DNA of 47,831 nucleotides, from positions 1 to 47,831 of the forward strand of contig CAKZMU010000072.1 of the NCBI GenBank assembly GCA_937129145.1, written 5' to 3'. This DNA is from an uncultured Lacinutrix sp. (GTDB lineage Bacteria > Bacteroidota > Bacteroidia > Flavobacteriales > Flavobacteriaceae). Of the stretch, positions 25,041 through 34,301 are shown piece after piece (position 1 is the first letter of the stretch; the number at the start of each line of letters is the position of its first letter). The notes below the pieces were generated by a model. That model was not told the origin of the DNA. It saw only the letters and a list, made by a program, of their open reading frames with translations, and ran no database searches. The position numbers were made by a program, and so were the translations under genes.

Positions 25041-25790
25041 TTATTGTTTGTTAATATCTTGAAATGTTAGCATCTCAATAATTTTTGAAGAGGATCCTTC
25101 GTAAAACCCTGTTTCATGTTCATAACTCTTTGGGTTTTTAAATGTTCCGAAAAGGATGTCAAATATTGGCAAATCAGAATAATTATATTTGTGGATTCCT
25201 TTTGCGTGATGAACAGTATGGCTTTCTGGACGTTGAATAATATAACCTAGCCATTGAGGTGTTTTAATATTAGTATGTTGAAAAACACCTAGAAACATTG
25301 TAGTTAATAACATAATTGTCACTGCTTGTGGTGTAACTCCTATTAATAAGGCTAAACAAATACTTCCTAAAAAAGTAAATCCAATCATATCAAAAAAGCT
25401 AAAGTAAAAAGCACCATAAGTATCTATTCGTTCAGCACTATGATGCATTTGATGAAAAATACGCCATAAAATATTGGATCTATGCATTGCTTTGTGCCAT
25501 ACAAAAACACCAAATTCATAAAGTACAATTGCTAGAATTCCGCCTCCAACATTACCCAAACTTGTAAGATCAAAAAGTTGATATTTAGACAAGAAAGGAT
25601 CTGTAATTAATGGTAAATATGATGATAAGAAAAAGTAAATTGCGAAAGAAGTTAACCCAAGTAATTTCCAGTTCTTAACTTTAGGTAAAACCTTAGCAGG
25701 AAATGCGGCTTCCCAGATTATTAAAAGGGCATACATTGACAATGCAATGAGTGAAATAGGGTCTAATAAAATTTCTAAAGGCGTTGGCAT
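25041..25790 (-). CDS. Sterol desaturase / fatty acid hydroxylase superfamily protein
   Basis: An integral membrane di-iron enzyme of about 250 residues with four or so hydrophobic segments. The histidine clusters are present: WHKAMHR, HQMHHSAERID, a QHTNIKTP segment, and HTVHHAKGIHKYNYSDL. The family hydroxylates or desaturates lipids. A GTG start at 25823 would add 11 residues. I prefer the ATG at 25790 because the protein then begins MPTPLEILLDPIS, as in related proteins, and because the three upstream repeats would then sit at normal promoter distance. Probably cotranscribed with the methyltransferase. Confidence 0.85.
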   Translation of the reverse strand: MPTPLEILLDPISLIALSMYALLIIWEAAFPAKVLPKVKNWKLLGLTSFAIYFFLSSYLPLITDPFLSKYQLFDLTSLGNVGGGILAIVLYEFGVFVWHKAMHRSNILWRIFHQMHHSAERIDTYGAFYFSFFDMIGFTFLGSICLALLIGVTPQAVTIMLLTTMFLGVFQHTNIKTPQWLGYIIQRPESHTVHHAKGIHKYNYSDLPIFDILFGTFKNPKSYEHETGFYEGSSSKIIEMLTFQDINKQ

Positions 25791-25830
25791 AATATATTGT
25801 TTTAAGTTTAATATTGCTTTCACCTTATAT

Positions 25831-25882
25831 GGCGTAAGTTATAACCTTACGATGTAAGTTATTTTTTTAAGATGTAAGTAAT
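25831..25882 (-). promoter_or_regulatory. Three direct repeats phased at exactly 20 bp, candidate operator
   Basis: GGCGTAAGTTAT (25831), GATGTAAGTTAT (25851) and GATGTAAGTAAT (25871) begin exactly 20 bases apart, i.e. about two helical turns, so all sites face the same side of DNA. They fill the gap between the regulator stop and the desaturase start, 41-92 bases before the preferred ATG. They read as ATWACTTACRYC on the minus strand. Confidence 0.6.
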
Positions 25883-25887
25883 AAAGC

Positions 25888-27687
25888 TTACAATAGCCAA
25901 TTAATTGTGTGTTCTGGTTGATATACGCAGTGTGTTCCTGTTTTAATAGAATTTGATAAATGTGTTGCTAGATCGGGATGCAACGAATCAATTTTTTTTA
26001 TAGCACTTCTAATTCGCCATGTGACAGCAGATCGAGCTTTTTCAATTGTAGAACCCACTTTTCTGGCTTTTCCAGACAAACCAAGAGAGTTGGAAAGGTG
26101 CTCAAGTATAGAGTCATATTCTTCTCTTAAAGCAGTTATGTTTTCAGCAATATTCATTTCTTCTGCCTCGTCAATATCTTGTTGTAACTCTTTTATTCTA
26201 TTAAGATATTGTTGTTTAGCTTTTTGATCTATACTTGCGGTTGAACTATTTTCATCAACCGCAGCTCCCATTAAATCTAGGCAATGAAATTCTTTAGAAG
26301 GATTATTCAACAGTTTATAAATGTCATGAAAGCCTTTAGCATCTTTTAAGTTTATAGAGTAGTTTTTATATGATAATTCCCATATATCTCCTTTTAAAAT
26401 AAAAGAAGTGTTGTTAGTATTTTTAGTGACTTTTGATTCTAGTTGGAATTTTATGTCTTTTTCAGATTTAATAAATTCGACTAAAGGCATTAGGTAATTA
26501 TATTCTTTAAAGGGGTTAATTACAACTAACCATTCAATAGCATGTTCTTCTAATGGTTTTTCACCAGAATAGACTTGATCCTTAAATTGATTTAAATAAA
26601 TGTTCCAACACTTCCAAACATTTTCATAATCTTTTAGCTGTAAATACGAAGCTGCTACAAAAGCGGGGAAATCTGCCCAAGCATCAAAATTCACTTTTTT
26701 ACTTAACTCTATACTTTTATTAAATTCGCCCATTTCTAGATAGTAAATTGCTCCATGCGCATAATAATGATCACTATGAAAAGGATTGAGTTTTGTCGCT
26801 TTATTATATAATTTTACGGCTTCATTGGCATAACCAAGAAACATTAATGAAAACGCAACTCTCAGTAAATGAGATGCATCATTAGAGTTCATTCTCAAAG
26901 ATTTTCTTAGAGAATGTTCCGCTTTTTCATATTCTCCCAAATAGACATAGGTTCTACCCAAAACACCTAAAGCAATATAGTCGTTAGGGTCGATCTCTAT
27001 CGCTTTTAAGGCAAATTCATGTGCGCCTTTTTGACTTATTTCCCAACGATCCCAAAGCATACATGACCAAAAATTGAAATAACTTAAAGATAAACCAGTA
27101 TAAGCAAGTGAGAAGAAAGGGTCAATTTTAATTGCAGCATTAAAATAAGATCTGGCTTCAACATCACTTTTTGCCGTTCCTTGACTAAGTATATTCATGC
27201 CAATTAAATAATTTTCATAGGCAACAAGGTCAACAGACTTTTTTTTATAAGAATGAGATAATAAGTTATAATTTATTTTTTCTTGTAGAATGCTAACGAT
27301 TTGTTGAATTATAATGTCTTCAGCTTCAATTATAGAATCTAATTCTTCATCGTAATTTCCCGAAAAAACGAGACTGTTATCTTTTGTTTTAATCAATTCT
27401 ATAGATATGCGCAGGCTTTTAATTTTATGCCTAACCCTTCCATTAATTAAATAATCTGAGCCTAATTGATCTATTTCAGCTTGATTATTAATGTCTTTAA
27501 TTCTTTGGGTTGAATATGATGAAATAACAGAAAGCCCAACAAATTTCGAAAAATTAGTAATCAAATCTTCAGTAAAACCAATAAAAAGAGCTTTTATTCT
27601 TTCATCATCACTAATTACCTGAAAAGGTAAAATGGCAATAGATATATTCTTATTTTTTAGTTGCTCAGACAAAACATATAACTTCAA
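25888..27687 (-). CDS. TolB-like/TPR protein with winged-helix-like C-terminal domain, probable transcriptional regulator
   Basis: A 599-residue cytoplasmic protein. The N-terminus (about 15-120) starts IAILPFQVISDDERIK, the TolB-like domain common before TPR repeats. TPR-like helices cover about 165-350. A hydrophilic helical stretch at about 495-525 leads to a C-terminal domain (about 540-599) containing AVTWRIRSAIKKIDSLHP and the end KTGTHCVYQP. This ending recurs in bacterial signalling proteins and resembles the winged-helix effector domain, with GTHCVY in place of the wing. It probably starts at TTG, since no ATG is available upstream in frame. It probably binds the three direct repeats just beyond its stop codon (inference). 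Confidence 0.7.
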   Translation of the reverse strand: MKLYVLSEQLKNKNISIAILPFQVISDDERIKALFIGFTEDLITNFSKFVGLSVISSYSTQRIKDINNQAEIDQLGSDYLINGRVRHKIKSLRISIELIKTKDNSLVFSGNYDEELDSIIEAEDIIIQQIVSILQEKINYNLLSHSYKKKSVDLVAYENYLIGMNILSQGTAKSDVEARSYFNAAIKIDPFFSLAYTGLSLSYFNFWSCMLWDRWEISQKGAHEFALKAIEIDPNDYIALGVLGRTYVYLGEYEKAEHSLRKSLRMNSNDASHLLRVAFSLMFLGYANEAVKLYNKATKLNPFHSDHYYAHGAIYYLEMGEFNKSIELSKKVNFDAWADFPAFVAASYLQLKDYENVWKCWNIYLNQFKDQVYSGEKPLEEHAIEWLVVINPFKEYNYLMPLVEFIKSEKDIKFQLESKVTKNTNNTSFILKGDIWELSYKNYSINLKDAKGFHDIYKLLNNPSKEFHCLDLMGAAVDENSSTASIDQKAKQQYLNRIKELQQDIDEAEEMNIAENITALREEYDSILEHLSNSLGLSGKARKVGSTIEKARSAVTWRIRSAIKKIDSLHPDLATHLSNSIKTGTHCVYQPEHTINWLL

Positions 27688-27723
27688 TAGGTCTAAATTA
27701 AGAATTTATATCTAAACTTAAAC

Positions 27724-29304
27724 TTATTTCTGATTTACTAAATCCATTAAATCCACATCGTTACCTAAAAGAATTTCAGTTGGATTAATTCGCCCTTTTT
27801 CTGGACCATTTTCTAACTTTAAAACACCTCTTGGACAAACAGCAGAGCAAATTCCGCATCCTACACAACTAGAGCGAACTATATTTTCGCCTTTTTGAGC
27901 ATAAGCTCTTACGTCAATTCCTTGCTCACAATAGGTAGAACAGTTTCCACATGATATACATTGTCCACCGTTGGTTGTAATTCTAAAACGAGATTTAAAA
28001 CGTTGTACCACACCTAAATAAGCTGCTAAAGGACAGCCAAAACGGCACCAAACACGATTACCAAATATTGGATAAAAGCCTGTACCAATAACACCAGCAA
28101 ATATTGACCCTATTAAGAAACCATAAATATCTTGGATAGTTTGAGTTTTAATACCAAGAACACCTTCTGCTCCAGAAAAATATGCGTAGAGTGTAAATCC
28201 TGTCATCATTAAAACAAATACTAAAACACCATGTACTAGCCAACGTTCCAATTTCCATGCTTTTAATGATTTATCTGAAAGTTGTCTGTAAGGGTCGCCT
28301 AATGTTTCTGCTAAACCACCACAACCACAAACCCAAGAACAGTACCAACGTTTTCCGAAGAAATAGACCATTACTGGAACTATTACAACAGTGAGGACAA
28401 TTCCCCAAATTAATATGAATAAACCTAATCCACCACTTGCGATAAGTTGGTCTAAATTCCAGCTGAAAAAGAAATCGTAATCTAAAGGGAAGGCATTTTT
28501 AAAATCGTACCAAGGTTTTTCAAAACGCACTAATATTTCTGGGATTAAAAATGCAAATACAATTTGAAAGAACAATACTGAGGTAGTTCGCAATATTTGG
28601 TATTTATTATGACGATACTTTATGTACATACGAACAGCCATAACCGTCATGACTACGCAGTAAAGGAATCCATATAAAAACCATTGACTTGCTAAATTCC
28701 CACTTAAGTTTTCACTTATAGGGTCGACTATATATGTCCAGTTAACAATATAACTTGGTCGGAAATAAAGTAATAAATAAAAGCCAACCAAAAAGATAAA
28801 AACCAACCAACCAACCCAACCTCGATTAGTTGCTGCATTGAACCAAATTCCATTATTTTTTATACCTGGAGGCCCTTTTACAATTACTGCAGGAATGATG
28901 TACATAAGCGCTCCAAGGATACCTAAACCAAATGTTAGCCACCAAAAAAGCCATTTATTTTCTTTAATAATACCATTTCCTGATTGTTTAACAATTTCAT
29001 AAGCGAAACTATGTGGTTTATCCCAAATTACTTTATCCCATTCGCTATTTTGCTTATGAGATTCATTGGCAGTTTCTAATGCAGAAATCATTGATGAAGA
29101 GAATGTAAACGGATTACTAAATTCTTTACCAACGACATTACTTTTCATGCTATTGATAAATAGCTCACTTTTTATGCCTTTGTTGTTGATTATATTCTCT
29201 AGAACTTCAGGAGTAACTTCATATTTTCCAATAAAAATCAATGAAGTAAATATAGAGAGACCAACTAAAAACAACCCAAGTCCTATGTTTTGTATATGCT
29301 TCAT
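27724..29304 (-). CDS. NosR/NirI-like membrane polyferredoxin
   Basis: A 526-residue membrane protein with about six or seven hydrophobic segments. It carries a conserved CSWVCGCGGLAETLGDP motif and a later WCRFGCPLAAYLG motif, both facing the cytoplasm in NosR/NirI-type proteins. Near the C-terminus are two 4Fe-4S clusters: C449/C452/C455/C459 and C480/C483/C486/C490. It should pass electrons across or along the membrane. The target is unknown, because no nitrous-oxide or nitrite reductase lies in the window. It is separated from the FAD oxidoreductase by one base. Confidence 0.85.
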   Translation of the reverse strand: MKHIQNIGLGLFLVGLSIFTSLIFIGKYEVTPEVLENIINNKGIKSELFINSMKSNVVGKEFSNPFTFSSSMISALETANESHKQNSEWDKVIWDKPHSFAYEIVKQSGNGIIKENKWLFWWLTFGLGILGALMYIIPAVIVKGPPGIKNNGIWFNAATNRGWVGWLVFIFLVGFYLLLYFRPSYIVNWTYIVDPISENLSGNLASQWFLYGFLYCVVMTVMAVRMYIKYRHNKYQILRTTSVLFFQIVFAFLIPEILVRFEKPWYDFKNAFPLDYDFFFSWNLDQLIASGGLGLFILIWGIVLTVVIVPVMVYFFGKRWYCSWVCGCGGLAETLGDPYRQLSDKSLKAWKLERWLVHGVLVFVLMMTGFTLYAYFSGAEGVLGIKTQTIQDIYGFLIGSIFAGVIGTGFYPIFGNRVWCRFGCPLAAYLGVVQRFKSRFRITTNGGQCISCGNCSTYCEQGIDVRAYAQKGENIVRSSCVGCGICSAVCPRGVLKLENGPEKGRINPTEILLGNDVDLMDLVNQK

Positions 29305-29305
29305 A

Positions 29306-30649
29306 TTAATTGACTTGAAAGATTCGTTTCCAACTTTTCTTTTTTAGTTGAATATTAGTATTGTTTTCAGCATTGAATTTTGCCACAATCTCTTTTTCGT
29401 AAAGTTTGTAAAATTCTGGATCAAAATTGGCGTTAGTTAAATGCTCTAAGACATGTTCAACTGTTTGTTTTTCTGATAATATTTTGTCAAAAAATTCATG
29501 TCGCATTCGTATTCCAAACGTATTAATGCCAATAAATTCTCGTGTATTTTTATCATAATTTATATGAATGCATTTTTTACTACTTTCATGTTCCCAATAA
29601 AAACGAGCTTCATTGTCTTTAGGTTGTGCCCAAACCCAACCATAAGTTTGATATTCTATATCAAAAAACTTTGCCGAGTTAAACCAATGTCCTGGTTTGT
29701 ATTCAACTCTGTTTCCACAAATAGTTTGTGCAACAGTTTCTCCCATCATGCGTCCAGTGTACCAAACAGCTTCAATTGGTCTGCGATTTCCAATAGCTTC
29801 TTGTTGTTCTGCACAATCACCAATGGCATAAATATTTGAGATGTTTGTTTCTAAATAACGGTTGACTTTGAAGCCTTTTCCTGTTTCTATATTTGAATTT
29901 TTAACTATATCAATATTTGGAGACACACCAGCTGTCAAGCCAACAAAATCACAAAAAATTTCCTCGCCTGTTTCTTCAATAATTACAGATTTAGCTTTTC
30001 CGTTTTCGTCTGATTTGATTTCTTTTAAATTGGATGACAAGCGTAAATCAATGCCATTACTTAGTATTTCTCTATTTATCAATTCGCTTTCTTTGTTAGG
30101 TAATACACCATTCCAGAAACTGGATTCACGAACCAAAAAGGTTACAGGAATATTTCGTGAATGGAGCATTTCGGCAAGTTCAATGCCTATAAGTCCGCCA
30201 CCTACAATCACAGCGCGTTTGCAAACTTTATTGTTTGGCGCATAAACTTCTAAATTTTCTAAATCCTGCTTACTATATAATCCTTGAACACCTTCTAAAT
30301 CTTGCCCAGGCCATCCAAATTTATTTGGTTTGCTTCCTGTGGCAATAATAAGTTTATCGTATGTTAACAAATCTCCTTCTGTAAAATGCAAGGTGGAATT
30401 TTCGGTGTCTATGTTTTCAACATAACCCTTTTTTAAATCGATTCGATTCTTTTTCCAAAACCAGTTCTCGTAAGGTTGCGTGTGCTCAAATTTCATGTGT
30501 CCCATGTACACATACATCAATGCTGTACGAGAAAAGAAATAATCTGATTCTGCTGAAACTATAGTGATTTTTTTAGCTGAAAGCTTCCGAATATGTCTTG
30601 CAGCTGTAACGCCAGAAATTCCGTTTCCAATAATGACTATGTGCTCCAT
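29306..30649 (-). CDS. NAD(P)/FAD-dependent oxidoreductase (NirB/rubredoxin reductase-like)
   Basis: A 447-residue cytoplasmic flavoprotein with two dinucleotide-binding motifs, IIGNGISGVTAARHI at the start and AVIVGGGLIGIELAEML in the middle, plus the ISNIYAIGDCAE FAD motif. This is the pyridine nucleotide-disulfide reductase fold without a redox-active CxxC, as in rubredoxin or nitrite reductase FAD subunits. It most likely feeds electrons from NAD(P)H to the polyferredoxin one base downstream. Confidence 0.88.
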   Translation of the reverse strand: MEHIVIIGNGISGVTAARHIRKLSAKKITIVSAESDYFFSRTALMYVYMGHMKFEHTQPYENWFWKKNRIDLKKGYVENIDTENSTLHFTEGDLLTYDKLIIATGSKPNKFGWPGQDLEGVQGLYSKQDLENLEVYAPNNKVCKRAVIVGGGLIGIELAEMLHSRNIPVTFLVRESSFWNGVLPNKESELINREILSNGIDLRLSSNLKEIKSDENGKAKSVIIEETGEEIFCDFVGLTAGVSPNIDIVKNSNIETGKGFKVNRYLETNISNIYAIGDCAEQQEAIGNRRPIEAVWYTGRMMGETVAQTICGNRVEYKPGHWFNSAKFFDIEYQTYGWVWAQPKDNEARFYWEHESSKKCIHINYDKNTREFIGINTFGIRMRHEFFDKILSEKQTVEHVLEHLTNANFDPEFYKLYEKEIVAKFNAENNTNIQLKKKSWKRIFQVN

Positions 30650-30742
30650 GGTTTGGTTTTGTTGAAAGGTTTGTCGAACGATTTGTTAAATCCTTAACCA
30701 GATAATTTCAGATTGTTTAAATTTAGAAATTAATTAACACTT

Positions 30743-31756
30743 ATGAAGATAGTTTTAAGGCTTTGTTTGATTTTTATTTTCTGCTCATGCAGTATGACGA
30801 CCGTAAAAACGCCAAAAATAAACGGTGTTAGTTTTGTGGCCTCAAGGGATTCCATTTCTGAGACACACATACAACCAGTTGTAAACATCAATGCTAATTA
30901 TGCAGCTATTATGCCTTATGGGTTTTTTAGGGATACAGATAATCCTAATATTATTTACAATACTGATAGACAATGGTTTGGTGAATCAAAACAAGGGGTA
31001 AAACAGTACATTGAAGCTTTGCAAAAACAAGGTATTAAGGTTATGATGAAACCTCATATTTGGATTGGCAGAGGTGATTTTACTGGTCATGTAATAATGA
31101 CTTCGGAAGAAAAATGGAAACAGTTTGAAGACTCATACGCAAAATATATTCTTGATTTTGCCGAATTAGCTGAAGAAACCAATACTGAAATTTTGTGTAT
31201 TGGCACAGAATTGGAAAAATTTATTGAGCACAGACCAGAGTATTGGATAGAATTAATAAAAAAGATTAAAACGGTATATAAAGGAAAACTAACCTATGCT
31301 GCCAATTGGGATGAATTTAAACGCACACCATTTTGGAGTGAATTGGATTATATTGGTGTAGATGCCTATTTCCCTGTAAGCGACTCAAAAACTCCAACAG
31401 TTGAAGAGTGTTTAGAAGGTTGGCTAGAACATAAAGCAACAATAAAATCAATCTCAGAACAATTTGATAAACCCATTTTGTTCACAGAATTTGGCTATAG
31501 AAGCGTAGATTATTCAGGAAAAGAACCTTGGAAATCCGATAGAAGTATGAACAGCATAAACATGGATGCTCAAGTAAATACATCTAAGGCATTATTCGAT
31601 ACTTTCTGGCAAGAAGACTGGTTTGCAGGAGGCTTTGTTTGGAAATGGTTTCGCAATCATGAAAGAAGTGGTGGTAAAGATAACAACCAGTTTACACCAC
31701 AAAATAAGCCAGTTGAGGAAATTATAAAATCCTATTATTCTTCAGTTAATTTTTAA
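30743..31756 (+). CDS. Glycoside hydrolase family 113-like lipoprotein
   Basis: A 337-residue protein with a lipoprotein signal (FIFCSCS). The TIM-barrel body has KVMMKPHIWIGRGDFTG, a likely acid/base Glu156 in LCIGTELEKF, a WDEFKRTPFW strand and a likely nucleophile Glu249 in ILFTEFGYRS. These fit GH113, whose known members act on beta-mannan. The polysaccharide here is unknown. It is alone on its strand, and its 3' end overlaps the next gene by four bases. Confidence 0.8.
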   Translation: MKIVLRLCLIFIFCSCSMTTVKTPKINGVSFVASRDSISETHIQPVVNINANYAAIMPYGFFRDTDNPNIIYNTDRQWFGESKQGVKQYIEALQKQGIKVMMKPHIWIGRGDFTGHVIMTSEEKWKQFEDSYAKYILDFAELAEETNTEILCIGTELEKFIEHRPEYWIELIKKIKTVYKGKLTYAANWDEFKRTPFWSELDYIGVDAYFPVSDSKTPTVEECLEGWLEHKATIKSISEQFDKPILFTEFGYRSVDYSGKEPWKSDRSMNSINMDAQVNTSKALFDTFWQEDWFAGGFVWKWFRNHERSGGKDNNQFTPQNKPVEEIIKSYYSSVNF

Positions 31757-33279
31757 TTATCAGTTTCAATAACCTTAAAATCTTTAATAGCTTGATTGGG
31801 TTCAATAATATTATAGCCTTTCCAAAACTCTGGGTCGTATTGTGGTAAATATTTAGGTGTCACACTAGGTTTTTCGGTAAAATTGTTGAAATCGATTTCT
31901 GAAATAGGATTGTTTTCAAAAATAATCAGTTCCTTTTTTTGAATGTTTCTAACTATAAAATGAATGTCTCCAGATACTTCGTTTTGTTTGCGCCTGCCTT
32001 TTACATGTTTATTTTTTTCTACAATTTTTATTGGTCGTTTAATGCCTACTTGCTGTCCGTAAGACACATCAACATATTTTAGAGTATATTTATTATTGTT
32101 GTTTTTTTGAAAAATAATAGTGCCTTCCCTTAAATCTTCTTTAAGCGACACACCTAACAATCCAAATTTCCGTAAGGGTTTCACGTTTTTATAATCTACC
32201 CGAACAACCGCAAAATCATCTGTGTTAACATACATGGTCCCTTCAAAATCGGCTCTTCGCTTGGGCTTAAAACTTATGGTGTAAACAAATTCGTTGTTTA
32301 AATAGGCAAAATCTTTTAGTTCAAATTCATACCTTCTAGACTTGGTAAGGAAGTTTAAATCGGAATCTTCAGACAAGAAATTATCGTTCTCAAAACGATG
32401 AATGCTATTTTTACGATATTTTAAAAAATTAGCTTTTCGTAATTCTTCTTGTTCTTTTTTCTTTTTAATGAATTCGGCGGTTTCTTTTTCTTCTTTTCTA
32501 CCTTCAAAAAACGACGAATCTATAGCCTCTTTTGTACCAAACCAACCAGATTTGATTTTAAAATACGAATCGCGTTTTACGTGCTTTTTAATAATTTGGT
32601 TGAACCTTTTTTCGTAGTTTTCAAAAGTGACCTCATTTTTCTTATCGTATAAGCGTGATGCTTTAAGAATTTCTATTTTTTGAGGTTGCTCCACATCGTT
32701 TTTGCCGTATAATTCGGCTAATATTTCTGTGTGGTCGTCGGTATTTTTTGGAACTGAAGCAATGATGCTATCTATAAAAGCTTGATTGATTTCTGGAATG
32801 GTGGATTTTTCAATCTTTATATCAGACTTTTGCATTTTAGTATAGTATGATTCTCTAAAAAACAGTTTTCGTTTGGTAAAATCAAAATCGTAATTGGTTT
32901 GCAAACCTGTTTTAACCTTGTCTAAAATTTCCTCTAAAGTATAATTTTTGTTGGTTAAGTAGACCTCATTTAAATCAATGGTTTTTGGGCTTAACACTAT
33001 AATACTATCTCTAAAAGTATGTAGGGCAATTTGTTTTTGCTTATAACCCAGACAACTTATGTATAATGAATCTTGAAGCGTTATTTTTTTGTTGATGGTA
33101 ATATTAAAAGCACCTTTATCATTACTAATAACGCCAGTATTATCGTCTATTAAAATGGTTGCAAATGGAATTGGTATTTGCTTGGTAGAATCTATTAATT
33201 TCGCAGAAATAGTTCGTTGCGCAGAAACCGTAACAGATAAGAAGCAAAATAAAATTAGAGTAAACTTAGTTAATTGCAT
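31753..33279 (-). CDS. Carboxypeptidase-like regulatory domain protein, outer-membrane associated
   Basis: A 508-residue protein with a Sec signal (LFCFLSVTVSAQ). An N-terminal CarboxypepD_reg-like domain (RTISAKLIDSTKQIPIPFAT, DDNTGVISNDKGAFNIT) is followed by a long, highly charged, strand-rich region in which FKPKRRADFEGTMYVNTDD resembles a recurrent segment of such Bacteroidota proteins. No TonB-dependent barrel is present. The function is unknown; an outer-membrane maintenance role is often suggested from context only. It is separated from the arsenosugar cluster by about 110 bases. Confidence 0.75.
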   Translation of the reverse strand: MQLTKFTLILFCFLSVTVSAQRTISAKLIDSTKQIPIPFATILIDDNTGVISNDKGAFNITINKKITLQDSLYISCLGYKQKQIALHTFRDSIIVLSPKTIDLNEVYLTNKNYTLEEILDKVKTGLQTNYDFDFTKRKLFFRESYYTKMQKSDIKIEKSTIPEINQAFIDSIIASVPKNTDDHTEILAELYGKNDVEQPQKIEILKASRLYDKKNEVTFENYEKRFNQIIKKHVKRDSYFKIKSGWFGTKEAIDSSFFEGRKEEKETAEFIKKKKEQEELRKANFLKYRKNSIHRFENDNFLSEDSDLNFLTKSRRYEFELKDFAYLNNEFVYTISFKPKRRADFEGTMYVNTDDFAVVRVDYKNVKPLRKFGLLGVSLKEDLREGTIIFQKNNNNKYTLKYVDVSYGQQVGIKRPIKIVEKNKHVKGRRKQNEVSGDIHFIVRNIQKKELIIFENNPISEIDFNNFTEKPSVTPKYLPQYDPEFWKGYNIIEPNQAIKDFKVIETDN

Positions 33280-33388
33280 GTACTTTAGATTTGAGCCGAA
33301 ATTAAATGATTAGATTATATGCACCACCTAATTTATGGATTTGTTAAGTAAGATTTATCTTAAATTTAACAAACAACCTATTTGCTTT

Positions 33389-34201
33389 TTAAGCAATATT
33401 TTTTTTATAGTAGGCGAACAACTCATCAGCAGAAGCACCCAACCATTTTTTTACATAAATAGCCCAAAAGTGGTATTGCAGTTTCCAAATACCATGTTTT
33501 TCGTAACGTCGTGCTGAAGTAATGAGCTTTTTATTAATCACTTTAAATTGCTTTCGTTTATAAAGCTCATTAATTAAAATATTGTCTTCGTAAATAGTGT
33601 AGCTTTCATCAAAGCCATCAATATCATTAAATAAGTCTTTTGTAATAAATTGGCTTTGGTCGCCACCACGACAAGCTCTCCAGCTAAATTGTGTAAGCCA
33701 ACTTGCTAAACGTAACCACCAATGATTGTGATTAAATTGTAATCTAAAACAACCAGCGAAATTGCCACATTCGACTTCATCAATAATATATTGGTCAAAG
33801 TGTTTTGGTGGAAACGAGTCTGCGTGTAGAAAGTATAAAATAGTTCCAGAAGCAAATTCTGAACCTGTATTCATTTGTTTTGCTCTGCCTCGTGGTGATG
33901 AAATTAATTTTATGACAGTTCGAGTGGAATTCGCTTTGGCGAATTTTGTATCGAGAACTATTTCGTTTGCTTCTCGATACAAATCAAACTTGTTTTCGAC
34001 TGCGCTCAAACTGACATTTGATTCACTCGAAGTGACAAACTGATTTACAATATCCTGCGAATCATCAGTACTACCACCATCAACAACAATGATTTCTGCA
34101 ATGTTTTGTTTTGAGGAATTTTCTAGTAGATGTTTTAGCAGATGCTCAATAGTTTCTGCTTCGTTTAGGATTGGGATGATTATGGAGAGTTGGTGTTTCA
34201 T
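33389..34201 (-). CDS. TIGR04283 family glycosyltransferase (arsenosugar cluster), with an in-frame insertion
   Basis: A 270-residue GT2-like enzyme that opens with LSIIIPILNEAETIEHLL, then IVVDGGSTDDS, SSPRGRAKQMNTG, ILYFLHADSFPP and the late FDESYTIYEDNIL. The TIGR04283 group is tied to arsenosugar clusters. Between VDGGSTDDSQDIV and the conserved SSPRGRAKQMN, residues 56-97 are an unusual segment rich in Ser, Asn and Glu. Relatives have no such block. It is the translation of a palindromic repeat carrying a 13-bp inverted arm (33945-33957 and 33971-33983). The frame is kept, so an active enzyme with an extra loop is possible. Confidence 0.8.
   Translation of the reverse strand: MKHQLSIIIPILNEAETIEHLLKHLLENSSKQNIAEIIVVDGGSTDDSQDIVNQFVTSSESNVSLSAVENKFDLYREANEIVLDTKFAKANSTRTVIKLISSPRGRAKQMNTGSEFASGTILYFLHADSFPPKHFDQYIIDEVECGNFAGCFRLQFNHNHWWLRLASWLTQFSWRACRGGDQSQFITKDLFNDIDGFDESYTIYEDNILINELYKRKQFKVINKKLITSARRYEKHGIWKLQYHFWAIYVKKWLGASADELFAYYKKNIA
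33912..34036. repeat. Palindromic repeat cluster inserted in frame in the TIGR04283 gene
   Basis: Perfect arms TTTGTATCGAGAA (33945-33957) and TTCTCGATACAAA (33971-33983) surround a 13-base loop. A second stem AATTCGC/GCGAATT (33928-33934 and 33939-33945) lies beside it, and ACTCGAAGTGAC-type ends follow. The arms form three or more hairpins within 125 bases. Confidence 0.8.
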
Positions 34202-34209
34202 TGATTACA

Positions 34210-34292
34210 GTCATTGCGAAACTTTTGATAAAAAAGTTGCGGCAATCTGATTAATTTAAAGATTACCACGTCGCTTTACTCCTCGTAATGAC
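34210..34292. repeat. Intergenic palindromic repeat, same family as the 36.1 kb copy
   Basis: GTCATTGCGA (34210-34219) pairs imperfectly with TCGTAATGAC (34283-34292). Inside, GGCAATCT and AGATTACC form a second imperfect pair, and CACGTCGC links them. It sits in the gap between the DUF547 and TIGR04283 genes. Confidence 0.7.
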
Positions 34293-34301
34293 ATTACTAA
34301 T

